Source of the DNA: Verrucomicrobiota bacterium
Lineage (GTDB): Bacteria; Verrucomicrobiota; Verrucomicrobiia; Limisphaerales; JACRJY01
NCBI GenBank assembly: GCA_016235585.1
Contig: JACRJY010000191.1
Span: 1 to 41,180 of the forward strand
DNA: 41,180 nt
Direction of reading: 5' to 3'
In this document: in pieces, positions 35,587 through 41,180 of the stretch
Numbering within the stretch: the first letter of the stretch is position 1
Layout: every line of letters starts with the position of its first letter
Made by a program: the position numbers and the translations under genes
Notes under the pieces: generated by a model
The model's input: the letters and a program-made list of their open reading frames with translations, nothing else
Told to the model about the DNA's origin: nothing
The model's database searches: none

Positions 35587-36576
35587 ATGAACACCGGCAT
35601 CTCCGCCATCAACGAAGAAGTCCAGAAGGCCGCAGCCTTCGTCCCCACGCTCTTCGCCGAGCTCAACAAGGTCGTCGTCGGCCAGAAATACCTCGTCGAG
35701 CGCCTCACCATCGGCCTGCTCGCCAACGGCCACGTCCTGCTCGAAGGCGTGCCCGGACTCGCCAAAACGCTCTCGGTCAAATCCCTCGCCGCGTGCCTGG
35801 ACGTGAAGTTCTCCCGCCTCCAGTTCACGCCGGACATGCTGCCCGCCGACGTCATCGGCACGCAGATTTACAACCCACAATCCGGCGGCTTCACCACGCG
35901 CAAAGGCCCCATCTTCGCCAACCTCGTCCTCGCCGACGAAATCAATCGCGCGCCCGCCAAGGTTCAGTCCGCGCTGCTGGAGGCGATGCAGGAGAAGCAG
36001 GTCACCATCGGCGACCACACCTACAAGCTGGAGGAGCCGTTCCTTGTGCTGGCCACGCAGAACCCCATTGAGCAGGAAGGCACCTATCCGCTGCCCGAGG
36101 CGCAGGTGGACCGCTTCATGTTGAAGCTCAAGATCGGTTACCCGACGCGCGAGGAGGAACGGCAAATCCTTGACCTCATGGCCCGCACCAGCGGCCTGCC
36201 GTCCGTGCAGCCCGTGGTCGAGGCCAAGACCATCCTCGCCGCCCGTCAGGTCATCAACGACATCTACGTGGACGACAAGGTGAAGGACTACATCGTGGAC
36301 CTCGTGTGCGCCACGCGCGACCCGGCCAAATACAAAATCAACGTAAAGGACTTCATCCAGCTCGGCGCCTCGCCGCGTGCGACCATCTCCCTCGCGCTGG
36401 CCGCGAAGGCATACGCCTTCCTCAAGGGCCGCGGCTACGTGACCCCGCAGGACGTGAAGAGCATCGGCATGGACGTGCTCCGCCACCGCGTCGCCATCAC
36501 CTACGAGGCCGAGGCCGAGGACAAGACCAGCGAGACGGTGATCCAGAAGATTTTTGATGAGCTGCCGGTGCCGTGA
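35587..36576 (+). CDS. MoxR-family AAA+ ATPase
   Basis: A 329-residue AAA+ chaperone-like ATPase from ATG 35587. Walker A LEGVPGLAKT (the MoxR variant), Walker B LVLADEINRAPAKVQSALLEAM, sensor ATQNPIEQEGTYPLPEAQVDRF, and the C-terminal lid with DFIQLGASPRATISLALAAKA. MoxR proteins usually work with a DUF58/vWA protein from the same operon to mature other proteins; that partner is at 37166, separated by one small gene. The next gene's possible GTG at 36573 overlaps the stop, but its better start is 36600. Confidence 0.94.
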   Translation: MNTGISAINEEVQKAAAFVPTLFAELNKVVVGQKYLVERLTIGLLANGHVLLEGVPGLAKTLSVKSLAACLDVKFSRLQFTPDMLPADVIGTQIYNPQSGGFTTRKGPIFANLVLADEINRAPAKVQSALLEAMQEKQVTIGDHTYKLEEPFLVLATQNPIEQEGTYPLPEAQVDRFMLKLKIGYPTREEERQILDLMARTSGLPSVQPVVEAKTILAARQVINDIYVDDKVKDYIVDLVCATRDPAKYKINVKDFIQLGASPRATISLALAAKAYAFLKGRGYVTPQDVKSIGMDVLRHRVAITYEAEAEDKTSETVIQKIFDELPVP

Positions 36577-36599
36577 GTCTTTTGCCCGGCAGAACAGCG

Positions 36600-37169
36600 A
36601 TGCGAATCGAAATATTAAAACTGGGATTGACGACGGCTTTACTGGTGACCGGGTGTGTCAAAAGCACTAAGCCCGTTTATACGGATCGAAATGTTACTGT
36701 CGTTTACAAAGACACCGCAAACTTGGCGAAGGTCCATGCATCGCATGGACACTTCGAGCTGACTGTGTTTGGTAAAACTTACCCAGAAGTGCGCGGCTAC
36801 ATTCCGTTTTACGTTCCGATTCCCGAGAAGACTTCGATTCTCTTCGTGACCGGTCGCAAGGCGCGTGCCGTAGTCCATGTGATCAACTTGCAGACAAAGG
36901 AAGCCGTGCAGATACCTGCCTACCATAGCCACATCGGGATCAACATCCGCACGAACAACACGGGCACGTCAGAGTGGGTTGAAAAGATCGCCGGAAACTC
37001 AATCGTGATCCGTGCCAAGGGGGAACTGGATAACGGCTACCGATATTACTTGGACTTGGGCACTAAGAAATTCGAAAGAGAAGAGGCGGAATACCACGAC
37101 CCAAAGTCGGGCAAAACGGAACGTGAGACCCTCATAAACGGAAAGCCCTCTCCGACGCAGTTTCCATGA
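36600..37169 (+). CDS. Probable lipoprotein of unknown function between moxR and DUF58
   Basis: A 189-residue protein from ATG 36600. MRIEILKLGLTTALLVTGC is a lipoprotein signal with lipobox V-T-G-C. The mature part is mixed beta-type (VTVVYKDTANLAKVHASHGHFELTVFGKTYPE, SILFVTGRKARAVVHVI) with no family that I recognise. GTG 36573 would overlap moxR and put nine extra residues ahead of the signal, so 36600 is preferred. Base composition is clearly lower in GC than both neighbours (runs such as ATATTAAAAC near the start). The stop overlaps the DUF58 start as ATGA, so translation is coupled. It may be a later insertion that has become part of the operon; function is unknown. Confidence 0.75.
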   Translation: MRIEILKLGLTTALLVTGCVKSTKPVYTDRNVTVVYKDTANLAKVHASHGHFELTVFGKTYPEVRGYIPFYVPIPEKTSILFVTGRKARAVVHVINLQTKEAVQIPAYHSHIGINIRTNNTGTSEWVEKIAGNSIVIRAKGELDNGYRYYLDLGTKKFEREEAEYHDPKSGKTERETLINGKPSPTQFP

Positions 37170-38119
37170 TCCCCCGCGAGCTGCTCAAGAAGATCCGCCA
37201 GATCGAGATTCGCACGAACCGCCTCGTGTCCGAGTCCGTGTCCGGCGCGTATCACAGCGTCTTCAAGGGCCAGGGCATGAACTTCGACGAGGTGCGCGAG
37301 TATCAGCCCGGCGATGACGTGCGCGCGATTGACTGGAACGTCACGGCGCGCATGAACCACCCGTTCATCAAGAAGTTCGTCGAAGAGCGGGAGATGACGG
37401 TGATGCTCGTCGTGGACCTCAGCGGCTCCGGCCTGTTCGGCTCCGGCGAGCAGTCCAAGCGCGAGCTGGCCGCCGAGATCGCCTCCGTGCTCGCCTTCTC
37501 CGCCATCCGCAACAATGACAAGGTGGGCCTCGTGCTCTTCAGCGACGAGGTCGAGAAGTTCATCCCGCCGCGCAAGGGCCGCCGCCACGTCCTGCGCGTC
37601 ATCCGCGAAATCCTCTTCTTCGAGCCGAAGCGCCACGGCACCGACCTGCCCGGCGCGCTGCACTTTGTCAGCCGCATGCTGCCGCACAAGTCGGTGGTCG
37701 TCGTGCTTTCAGACTTCCTCGAAGCCCGCGCTCCGACGCGCTTCGGCTCGCGCGTGCCCACTCAGCCGATGGCTTACGGCGAGCCGCTCGCTCCGGCCAC
37801 GCAGGTCGCGCTCCGGCAGGCTCACCGCCGCCACGATCTCGTCGCCGTGCAGATCACCGACCGCTACGAGCTCGAACTTCCCGCACTGGGCCGACTCGTG
37901 TTGAAGGACGCCGAGACCGGTGAAGTTGTGGAAATCCAGACCGGCAACGCCCGGCAGCGCGCCGCCTTCGCCGAGCATCAAGCACTTTTCCAAACCGCGC
38001 TGCGCCGCGCCTTCCGCACCATCGGTGTGGACTCAATCCAACTGCGAACCGACCAGCCTTACTCGGCTGCGTTGGGGAAGTTTTTTGACACGCGGGAGAA
38101 GCGGAGACGGCGGGGATGA
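37166..38119 (+). CDS. DUF58 protein (vWA-like) of the MoxR system
   Basis: A 317-residue protein from ATG 37166, overlapping the preceding stop by 4 bp. Core DUF58 signature: VSGAYHSVFKGQGMNFDEVREYQPGDDVRAIDWNVTARM. A vWA-like fold follows with a MIDAS-type DLSGSGLFGSG, VLAFSAIRNNDKVGLVLFSDEVEKFIPP and VVVLSDFLEAR. No membrane segment. DUF58 proteins pair with MoxR ATPases, as here with the gene at 35587, in assembly or metal loading of other proteins; the client is not in the window (no BatA/BatB or TPR partner follows). The stop runs straight into a heptamer palindrome. Confidence 0.93.
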   Translation: MIPRELLKKIRQIEIRTNRLVSESVSGAYHSVFKGQGMNFDEVREYQPGDDVRAIDWNVTARMNHPFIKKFVEEREMTVMLVVDLSGSGLFGSGEQSKRELAAEIASVLAFSAIRNNDKVGLVLFSDEVEKFIPPRKGRRHVLRVIREILFFEPKRHGTDLPGALHFVSRMLPHKSVVVVLSDFLEARAPTRFGSRVPTQPMAYGEPLAPATQVALRQAHRRHDLVAVQITDRYELELPALGRLVLKDAETGEVVEIQTGNARQRAAFAEHQALFQTALRRAFRTIGVDSIQLRTDQPYSAALGKFFDTREKRRRRG

Positions 38120-38195
38120 AGTAATTAGTGCTTAGTAATTTGTCCGCGCTCATAGACAACCACTACGACTAAGCACTAATTACAAATCACTTTCC
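38120..38195. repeat. Inverted pair of AGT/ACT heptamer arrays between DUF58 and maf
   Basis: Left array 38120-38140 (AGTAATT, AGTGCTT, AGTAATT) and right array 38168-38195 (ACTAAGC, ACTAATT, ACAAATC, ACTTTCC) face each other across 27 bp. Same words and geometry as the element inside uvrA (20729-20834). It fills the gap to the maf ATG. Confidence 0.93.
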
Positions 38196-38200
38196 CCTCC

Positions 38201-38830
38201 ATGCCCCCCATCATCCTCGCCTCCGCCTCCCCGCGCCGCGCGGAACTCCTGCGTGAGCTGGGCGTGAACTTCACCATCGTCACCCGGCCCACGGAAGAGG
38301 CGCATCACGAGGATTTCACTGCGCGCGAGCTGTGCCTGTTCAACGCCTATCGCAAAGCCCGCGCGGTCGCGAAGCTCCACCCGCAGGCGCTCGTGCTCGG
38401 CGCGGACACGCTCGTCTATCTCGGCACGAAGCTTTACGCCAAGCCCGCGGACACGGCCGACGCGCGACGGATGCTCCGCGAGCTGGCCGGGCACACGCAC
38501 CAAGTCGTGACCGGGGTTTGTCTGCTGCAACTCGGAGCGCACCGCTGCCGCCTGTTTGCCGAGACGACGAGCGTGACTTTCAAGCCGCTCTCGGAGTCTC
38601 AAATCGCCGCCTACCTCGCCGCCATCCAGCCGCTCGACAAAGCCGGTGCCTACGCGATTCAAGACCGGGGCGACGAAATCGTGGAACGCATCTCGGGCTC
38701 ATTCAGCAACGTGGTGGGACTGCCGGTGGAGCGCGTGAAACACGAGCTGGCCCAGTGGCGGCGTGGCACGGCGCCGGTAGCGAGGGCTGCGCGTCAGGTC
38801 CGCTGGAAGATTCTCGCGGATTCCAAATAG
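38201..38830 (+). CDS. maf: Maf-like nucleoside triphosphate pyrophosphatase
   Basis: A 209-residue house-cleaning pyrophosphatase that hydrolyses (m5)UTP, dTTP or related nucleotides. N-terminal LASASPRRAELLRELGV is the Maf signature. ALVLGADTLVYLGTKLYAKP, the ETTSVTFKPLSESQIAAYL segment and AYAIQDRGDEIVERISGSFSNVVGLPV complete the fold. The usual IQGRG in the YhdE-type branch reads IQDRG here. ATG 38201 sits 5 bp after the heptamer palindrome; there is little room for a normal ribosome-binding site, which appears pyrimidine-rich (TTTCCCCTCC). The C-terminal extension (RGTAPVARAARQVRWKIL) is slightly longer than in E. coli. Confidence 0.92.
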   Translation: MPPIILASASPRRAELLRELGVNFTIVTRPTEEAHHEDFTARELCLFNAYRKARAVAKLHPQALVLGADTLVYLGTKLYAKPADTADARRMLRELAGHTHQVVTGVCLLQLGAHRCRLFAETTSVTFKPLSESQIAAYLAAIQPLDKAGAYAIQDRGDEIVERISGSFSNVVGLPVERVKHELAQWRRGTAPVARAARQVRWKILADSK

Positions 38831-38863
38831 GTTCCAAGGACTCCGGCGCTTGGCGGTGAGCCA

Positions 38864-38940
38864 CTGTAGCGGCGGTCTGTGACGGTCGAGCTTTGACAGC
38901 TTCTGTCATTTGGTTTGGCGCACGCAGAGTGCCGCTACAG
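38864..38940. repeat. Inverted repeat in the maf-ubiA gap
   Basis: CTGTAGCGGC (38864-38873) and GCCGCTACAG (38931-38940) are perfect 10-bp arms with a 57-bp spacer. It lies between two converging genes. The rest of the 329-bp gap (38941-39159) shows no gene; the apparent long reading frames there are shadows. Confidence 0.75.
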
Positions 38941-39159
38941 CATTTGAGGGCTGCTACCGCTTCTGTCCCTTGTCGGTGAGACCCTTCGGCGTGAGCACCG
39001 CCGTCCATCATTCTTGCGTCCGCTGCGGTTCCGGCTTCGGAACTCGGGCTGAAATGACCGTCTGGAGCTGACCTCGGCCAATGTGAGCTTCAAAACCTGC
39101 TTGCTGCGGAATGTGCCCCCAGAGTGGCCGCAGTGCTGCGAGAAATCCTGATGCGCGGT

Positions 39160-40113
39160 TCACTCCCGCAGGCGAAATCCTGGGAAGACGATTTCGGTGA
39201 CGGTCACGGCGAGGAACACGGCGCTGATGACAGCGTTGAGGCGGAAGAAGGAGTTGTTGACCCAGTTCAGGCTGCGCCGACGCGCGAGGAAATGTTCCAG
39301 AAAGAGACAGCCCAGAATCAGCACCAGCCCCGCATAGTAGGCCAGCCGAAACCCCGCCAGCAGCCCAAACAGAACCAGCAGCACCCACATGATCAGGTGC
39401 GCCAGCAGCGAGGCCGAGAGAGCATTCTTCGGCCCCCACGCCACGACGAGCGAGTGCAGCCCGTGCGACCGGTCAAACTCGAAGTCTTGAATCGCGTAGA
39501 TGATGTCGAAGCCGATGAGCCAGAACACGACGGCCGCCGCTAGGACGATGGGAAGGATGCCGGTCCAACCTTGCTCTGCCACGAATCGGCCCAGCGGCCC
39601 GGTGCCGAACGGGGCTTTCGTCACGGCGAATCCGAACTGGCCTTTCACAGCGAGCCACGCGCCGAGGGGAGCGAGCGCGAGCGCGAGGCCGAGCCAGACG
39701 TGTGTGTAGTTTGTGAAGCGCTTCGTCAGCGAGTAGAAGCAGATGAGGAACAGCGCCACGGGCGAGAGCTGGAAGCACACCGGGTTCAACAGCCATGACG
39801 CGCCGACAAGTCCCGCACCCGAGAGCAGGCAGAGCGCCCATGCGCTGGGAAGAGAGATCTGGCCGGCTGGCAGGTGGCGCGTCGCCGTGCGCGGATTGGC
39901 CGCGTCGAACTTTCGGTCCACGATGCGGTTGAAAGCCATCGCACACGTGCGCGCGCCGAACATCGCAAGCAGCACGAGACCAAACACGCGCCAGCCGGGC
40001 CAGCCGCGGGTGTCCCGCGCGGCCACCATCATCGCGGCCAGCGCGAAGGGCAGCGCGAAGACGGTGTGCGAAAGCTTCACGAACTCAGCCCATTTGCGGA
40101 GCGTGGCAAACAT
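39160..40113 (-). CDS. mqnP: UbiA-family prenyltransferase, probably MqnP of the futalosine menaquinone pathway
   Basis: A 317-residue integral membrane enzyme that attaches an isoprenoid chain to an aromatic ring. From ATG 40113 (MFATLRKWAEFVKLSHTVFALPFALAAM); TTG 40131 is the only alternative. Both Asp-rich motifs are seen: NRIVDRKFDAANPRTATRHLPAG (first) and FDIIYAIQDFEFDRSHGLHSL (second). About eight hydrophobic segments. KLSHTVFALPFALAAM and the second motif match UbiA-like proteins annotated as MqnP in lineages using the futalosine route; that route is inferred, since no other mqn gene is in the window. UbiA (4-hydroxybenzoate) is the alternative, and the gene symbol should be read with that in mind. 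Confidence 0.85.
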   Translation of the reverse strand: MFATLRKWAEFVKLSHTVFALPFALAAMMVAARDTRGWPGWRVFGLVLLAMFGARTCAMAFNRIVDRKFDAANPRTATRHLPAGQISLPSAWALCLLSGAGLVGASWLLNPVCFQLSPVALFLICFYSLTKRFTNYTHVWLGLALALAPLGAWLAVKGQFGFAVTKAPFGTGPLGRFVAEQGWTGILPIVLAAAVVFWLIGFDIIYAIQDFEFDRSHGLHSLVVAWGPKNALSASLLAHLIMWVLLVLFGLLAGFRLAYYAGLVLILGCLFLEHFLARRRSLNWVNNSFFRLNAVISAVFLAVTVTEIVFPGFRLRE

Positions 40114-40163
40114 CGGCGCGGATGCTGGCAAATCGTTGCGCGAAGTGCCACGTAGAACCGCGC

Positions 40164-40778
40164 TCAGGTGGGCTGCGACGCCGTGCCGAACTTCGGGGCC
40201 AGCACGTCCAGCGCGGACTGCGCGGCTTGGCGAATGTGCTTCCGCATCGCGTCAGCGGAGGCGTTAGGACGCTTCGAGGCGAGCGCCTTCAGAATCTCCA
40301 GGTGCGCGCGGATGGCGTCCTCCTGCGCGTGGCTGCGGTTGCCGACGACCTCGCGGATGACTTGCGCAAAGCGTCCGTAGCGTGCGATTTCCTCCGCGAG
40401 CCGGCGGTTGCCGCAGGCCGTAGCGAGCAGTTCGTGCATCGCGCGGTCCACCGCCCACGCGCGCCGTGACCAGTCGTCGTCGCGCTTCCGCTCGGCGAGC
40501 AGTTGCTTGAACGTGCTGGTGAGGTGCTTCACCTCGCGGGCATCCACGCGATTGCACGCCAGCCGCGTCGCCTCGCCTTCCAGCAACCCGCGCACGTCGT
40601 AGATGTCCTCGATCTGGCGCGGGCCGAAGGGCCGCATCACCGCTCCGCAGTTGGGGCGGAGCTCCACCAGCCGGTCGCCGCCCGCCCAGCGGCCCTCGAA
40701 CATCTCGCGCAGCAGCCGGCGCACGAGGTCGAGCCGGAAGACGGGATCCGCTTCGGTCCGGGTGGCGCGCTTCTTCAT
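40164..40778 (-). CDS. GntR/FadR (FCD) family regulator with winged-helix region apparently deleted
   Basis: A 204-residue protein from ATG 40778 (MKKRATRTEADPVFRLDLVRRLL). The C-terminal FCD ligand-binding domain is recognisable: DIYDVRGLLEGEATRLACNR, AVDRAMHELLATACGNRRLAEEI, and HAQEDAIRAHLEILKALASKRPNASADAMRKHI, with likely metal/ligand Asp and His. In a normal FadR-like protein, the first helix (LLREMFEGRWAGGDRLVE here) is followed by about 30 residues bearing the VSRTPVREAL recognition helix; here GDRLVE runs directly into LRPNCGAVMRP, the wing. This suggests an in-frame deletion of about 90 bp. DNA binding is probably lost, yet palindromic operator-like sites remain upstream. It is divergent from the secreted cytochrome-like gene. 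Confidence 0.8.
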   Translation of the reverse strand: MKKRATRTEADPVFRLDLVRRLLREMFEGRWAGGDRLVELRPNCGAVMRPFGPRQIEDIYDVRGLLEGEATRLACNRVDAREVKHLTSTFKQLLAERKRDDDWSRRAWAVDRAMHELLATACGNRRLAEEIARYGRFAQVIREVVGNRSHAQEDAIRAHLEILKALASKRPNASADAMRKHIRQAAQSALDVLAPKFGTASQPT

Positions 40779-40781
40779 GCG

Positions 40782-40794
40782 ATACAAGTTGTAT
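40782..40794. promoter_or_regulatory. Operator-like palindrome next to the GntR gene
   Basis: ATACAA-G-TTGTAT, a perfect 13-bp palindrome 4 bp upstream of the regulator ATG. It fits the TNGTNNNACNA-type half sites of FadR/FCD regulators and would suit autoregulation; by position only. Confidence 0.55.
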
Positions 40795-40808
40795 GCAAAG
40801 CGTGAAGA

Positions 40809-40818
40809 TTGTATACAA
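40809..40818. promoter_or_regulatory. Second operator-like palindrome
   Basis: TTGTATACAA, a perfect 10-bp palindrome 14 bp from the first one; it has the TGTATACA core typical of GntR/FCD operators. It lies between the divergent regulator and PSCyt1 genes. Confidence 0.55.
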
Positions 40819-40903
40819 AGTCCCGTCGAAGTTGCCAGCACGAATGAGTCGAACTTGTCCGCCCGCCTTGAGCCGGTCTGTCCCGCACGGCAAACTTGCC
40901 AGC

Positions 40904-41180
40904 GTGAAGCCCGAACCGCCCGCCTTGCCCTCCGGCAGAAGCTCTTTGATCCCGTTGCTCGCCGGACTGTTGGCTGGCGCAGCGGCGGCGCTCGCGGCGG
41001 ATGTGAGCCCGGCGAAGTTGCCGCCACCGGCCAGTCGGATGGTGGATTACACCAAGGACATCCGCCCGATCTTCGCAGCCAAGTGTTACTCCTGTCACGG
41101 TCCGGAGAAGCAGAAGGGCCAGTTGCGCCTGGACCGGAGGGCAGACGCGCTCAAGGGCGGCGATTCGCACGCGCCGGACA
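40904..41180 (+). CDS. Secreted PSCyt1 cytochrome-type protein (3' end outside window)
   Basis: An open frame of 92 codons running off the right edge. From GTG 40904 the start VKPEPPALPSGRSSLIPLLAGLLAGAAAALAAD is a signal peptide. From about residue 46, MVDYTKDIRPIFAAKCYSCHGPEKQKGQLRLDRRADALKGGDS is the PSCyt1 domain with a CxxCH heme-type motif (CYSCH). In such proteins PSCyt1 is followed by DUF1549 and DUF1553 domains, and a DUF1501 gene usually follows, so this is likely a second member of the system at 22878-28253. An in-frame ATG at 40844 gives 20 further residues and cannot be excluded; it would put the start closer to the operator-like sites. Confidence 0.88.
   Translation, partial: MKPEPPALPSGRSSLIPLLAGLLAGAAAALAADVSPAKLPPPASRMVDYTKDIRPIFAAKCYSCHGPEKQKGQLRLDRRADALKGGDSHAPD

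Noticed and set aside
39008-39439. 143-codon minus-strand ORF in the maf-mqnP gap
   Set aside because: It overlaps the end of mqnP in another frame and shows no family features.

Overview
The window looks like a chromosomal segment of a GC-rich, Gram-negative member of the Verrucomicrobiota, most likely the Limisphaerales/Pedosphaera side of the phylum. This is inferred from gene content: secreted DUF1549/DUF1553 and DUF1501 proteins, the start of a PSCyt1 cytochrome gene, a UbiA/MqnP-type prenyltransferase, a huge secreted protease-adhesin, and many short-period repeats between and inside genes. No ribosomal RNA gene is present to confirm the placement. No plasmid, phage or CRISPR locus is seen.

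Layout. 1-3222 (minus): an astacin-like metalloprotease fused to Ig-like and beta-strand adhesin modules, running off the left edge. 3397-8435: housekeeping genes (ThiS, half-size TauE, IF-1, Nnr NAD(P)HX repair enzyme, serine acetyltransferase, XseA). 8436-9060: a repeat palindrome and a small orphan ORF whose flanks resemble integron cassette boundaries. 9061-13614 (minus): GluQ, a DUF4337 membrane protein, and a nadC-birA-coaX cofactor cluster. 13880-22241: a xylose-isomerase-like protein, a GT39-type membrane glycosyltransferase, a large TPR protein and UvrA. 22242-28253: a short transposase-like remnant, then a DUF1549/1553 gene and a DUF1501 gene with a toxin-antitoxin pair between them. 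28428-31412 (minus): GNAT acetyltransferase, an ABC ATPase without visible permease, and two membrane-anchored unknowns. 31473-35494: tRNA-Lys(CTT), aspartate kinase and RecQ. 35587-38830: MoxR, a lipoprotein-like unknown, a DUF58 protein and Maf. 39160-41180: a UbiA prenyltransferase, a GntR/FCD regulator lacking its recognition-helix region, two operator-like palindromes, and the start of a secreted PSCyt1 protein at the right edge.

The most unusual signal is not a gene. At least nine loci carry tandem arrays with a 7-bp period. In several arrays each unit has about four constant and three variable bases (GCTGNNN, NNNATTT, TTTTNNN, ACTNNNN). Arrays often occur as inverted pairs around a 27-46 bp spacer, and several sit in frame inside conserved genes (xseA, gluQ, uvrA) or make up N-terminal extensions (gluQ). 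Related 11-bp arrays and larger GC-rich palindromes occupy other gene borders. Together they look like a family of non-autonomous, repeat-ended elements that tolerate insertion into coding sequence.

Other points: an apparent in-frame loss of the DNA-binding helices in the GntR/FCD regulator, loss of a conserved Asp in CoaX, half of the first zinc site missing in UvrA, and a compositionally distinct lipoprotein gene wedged between moxR and DUF58.
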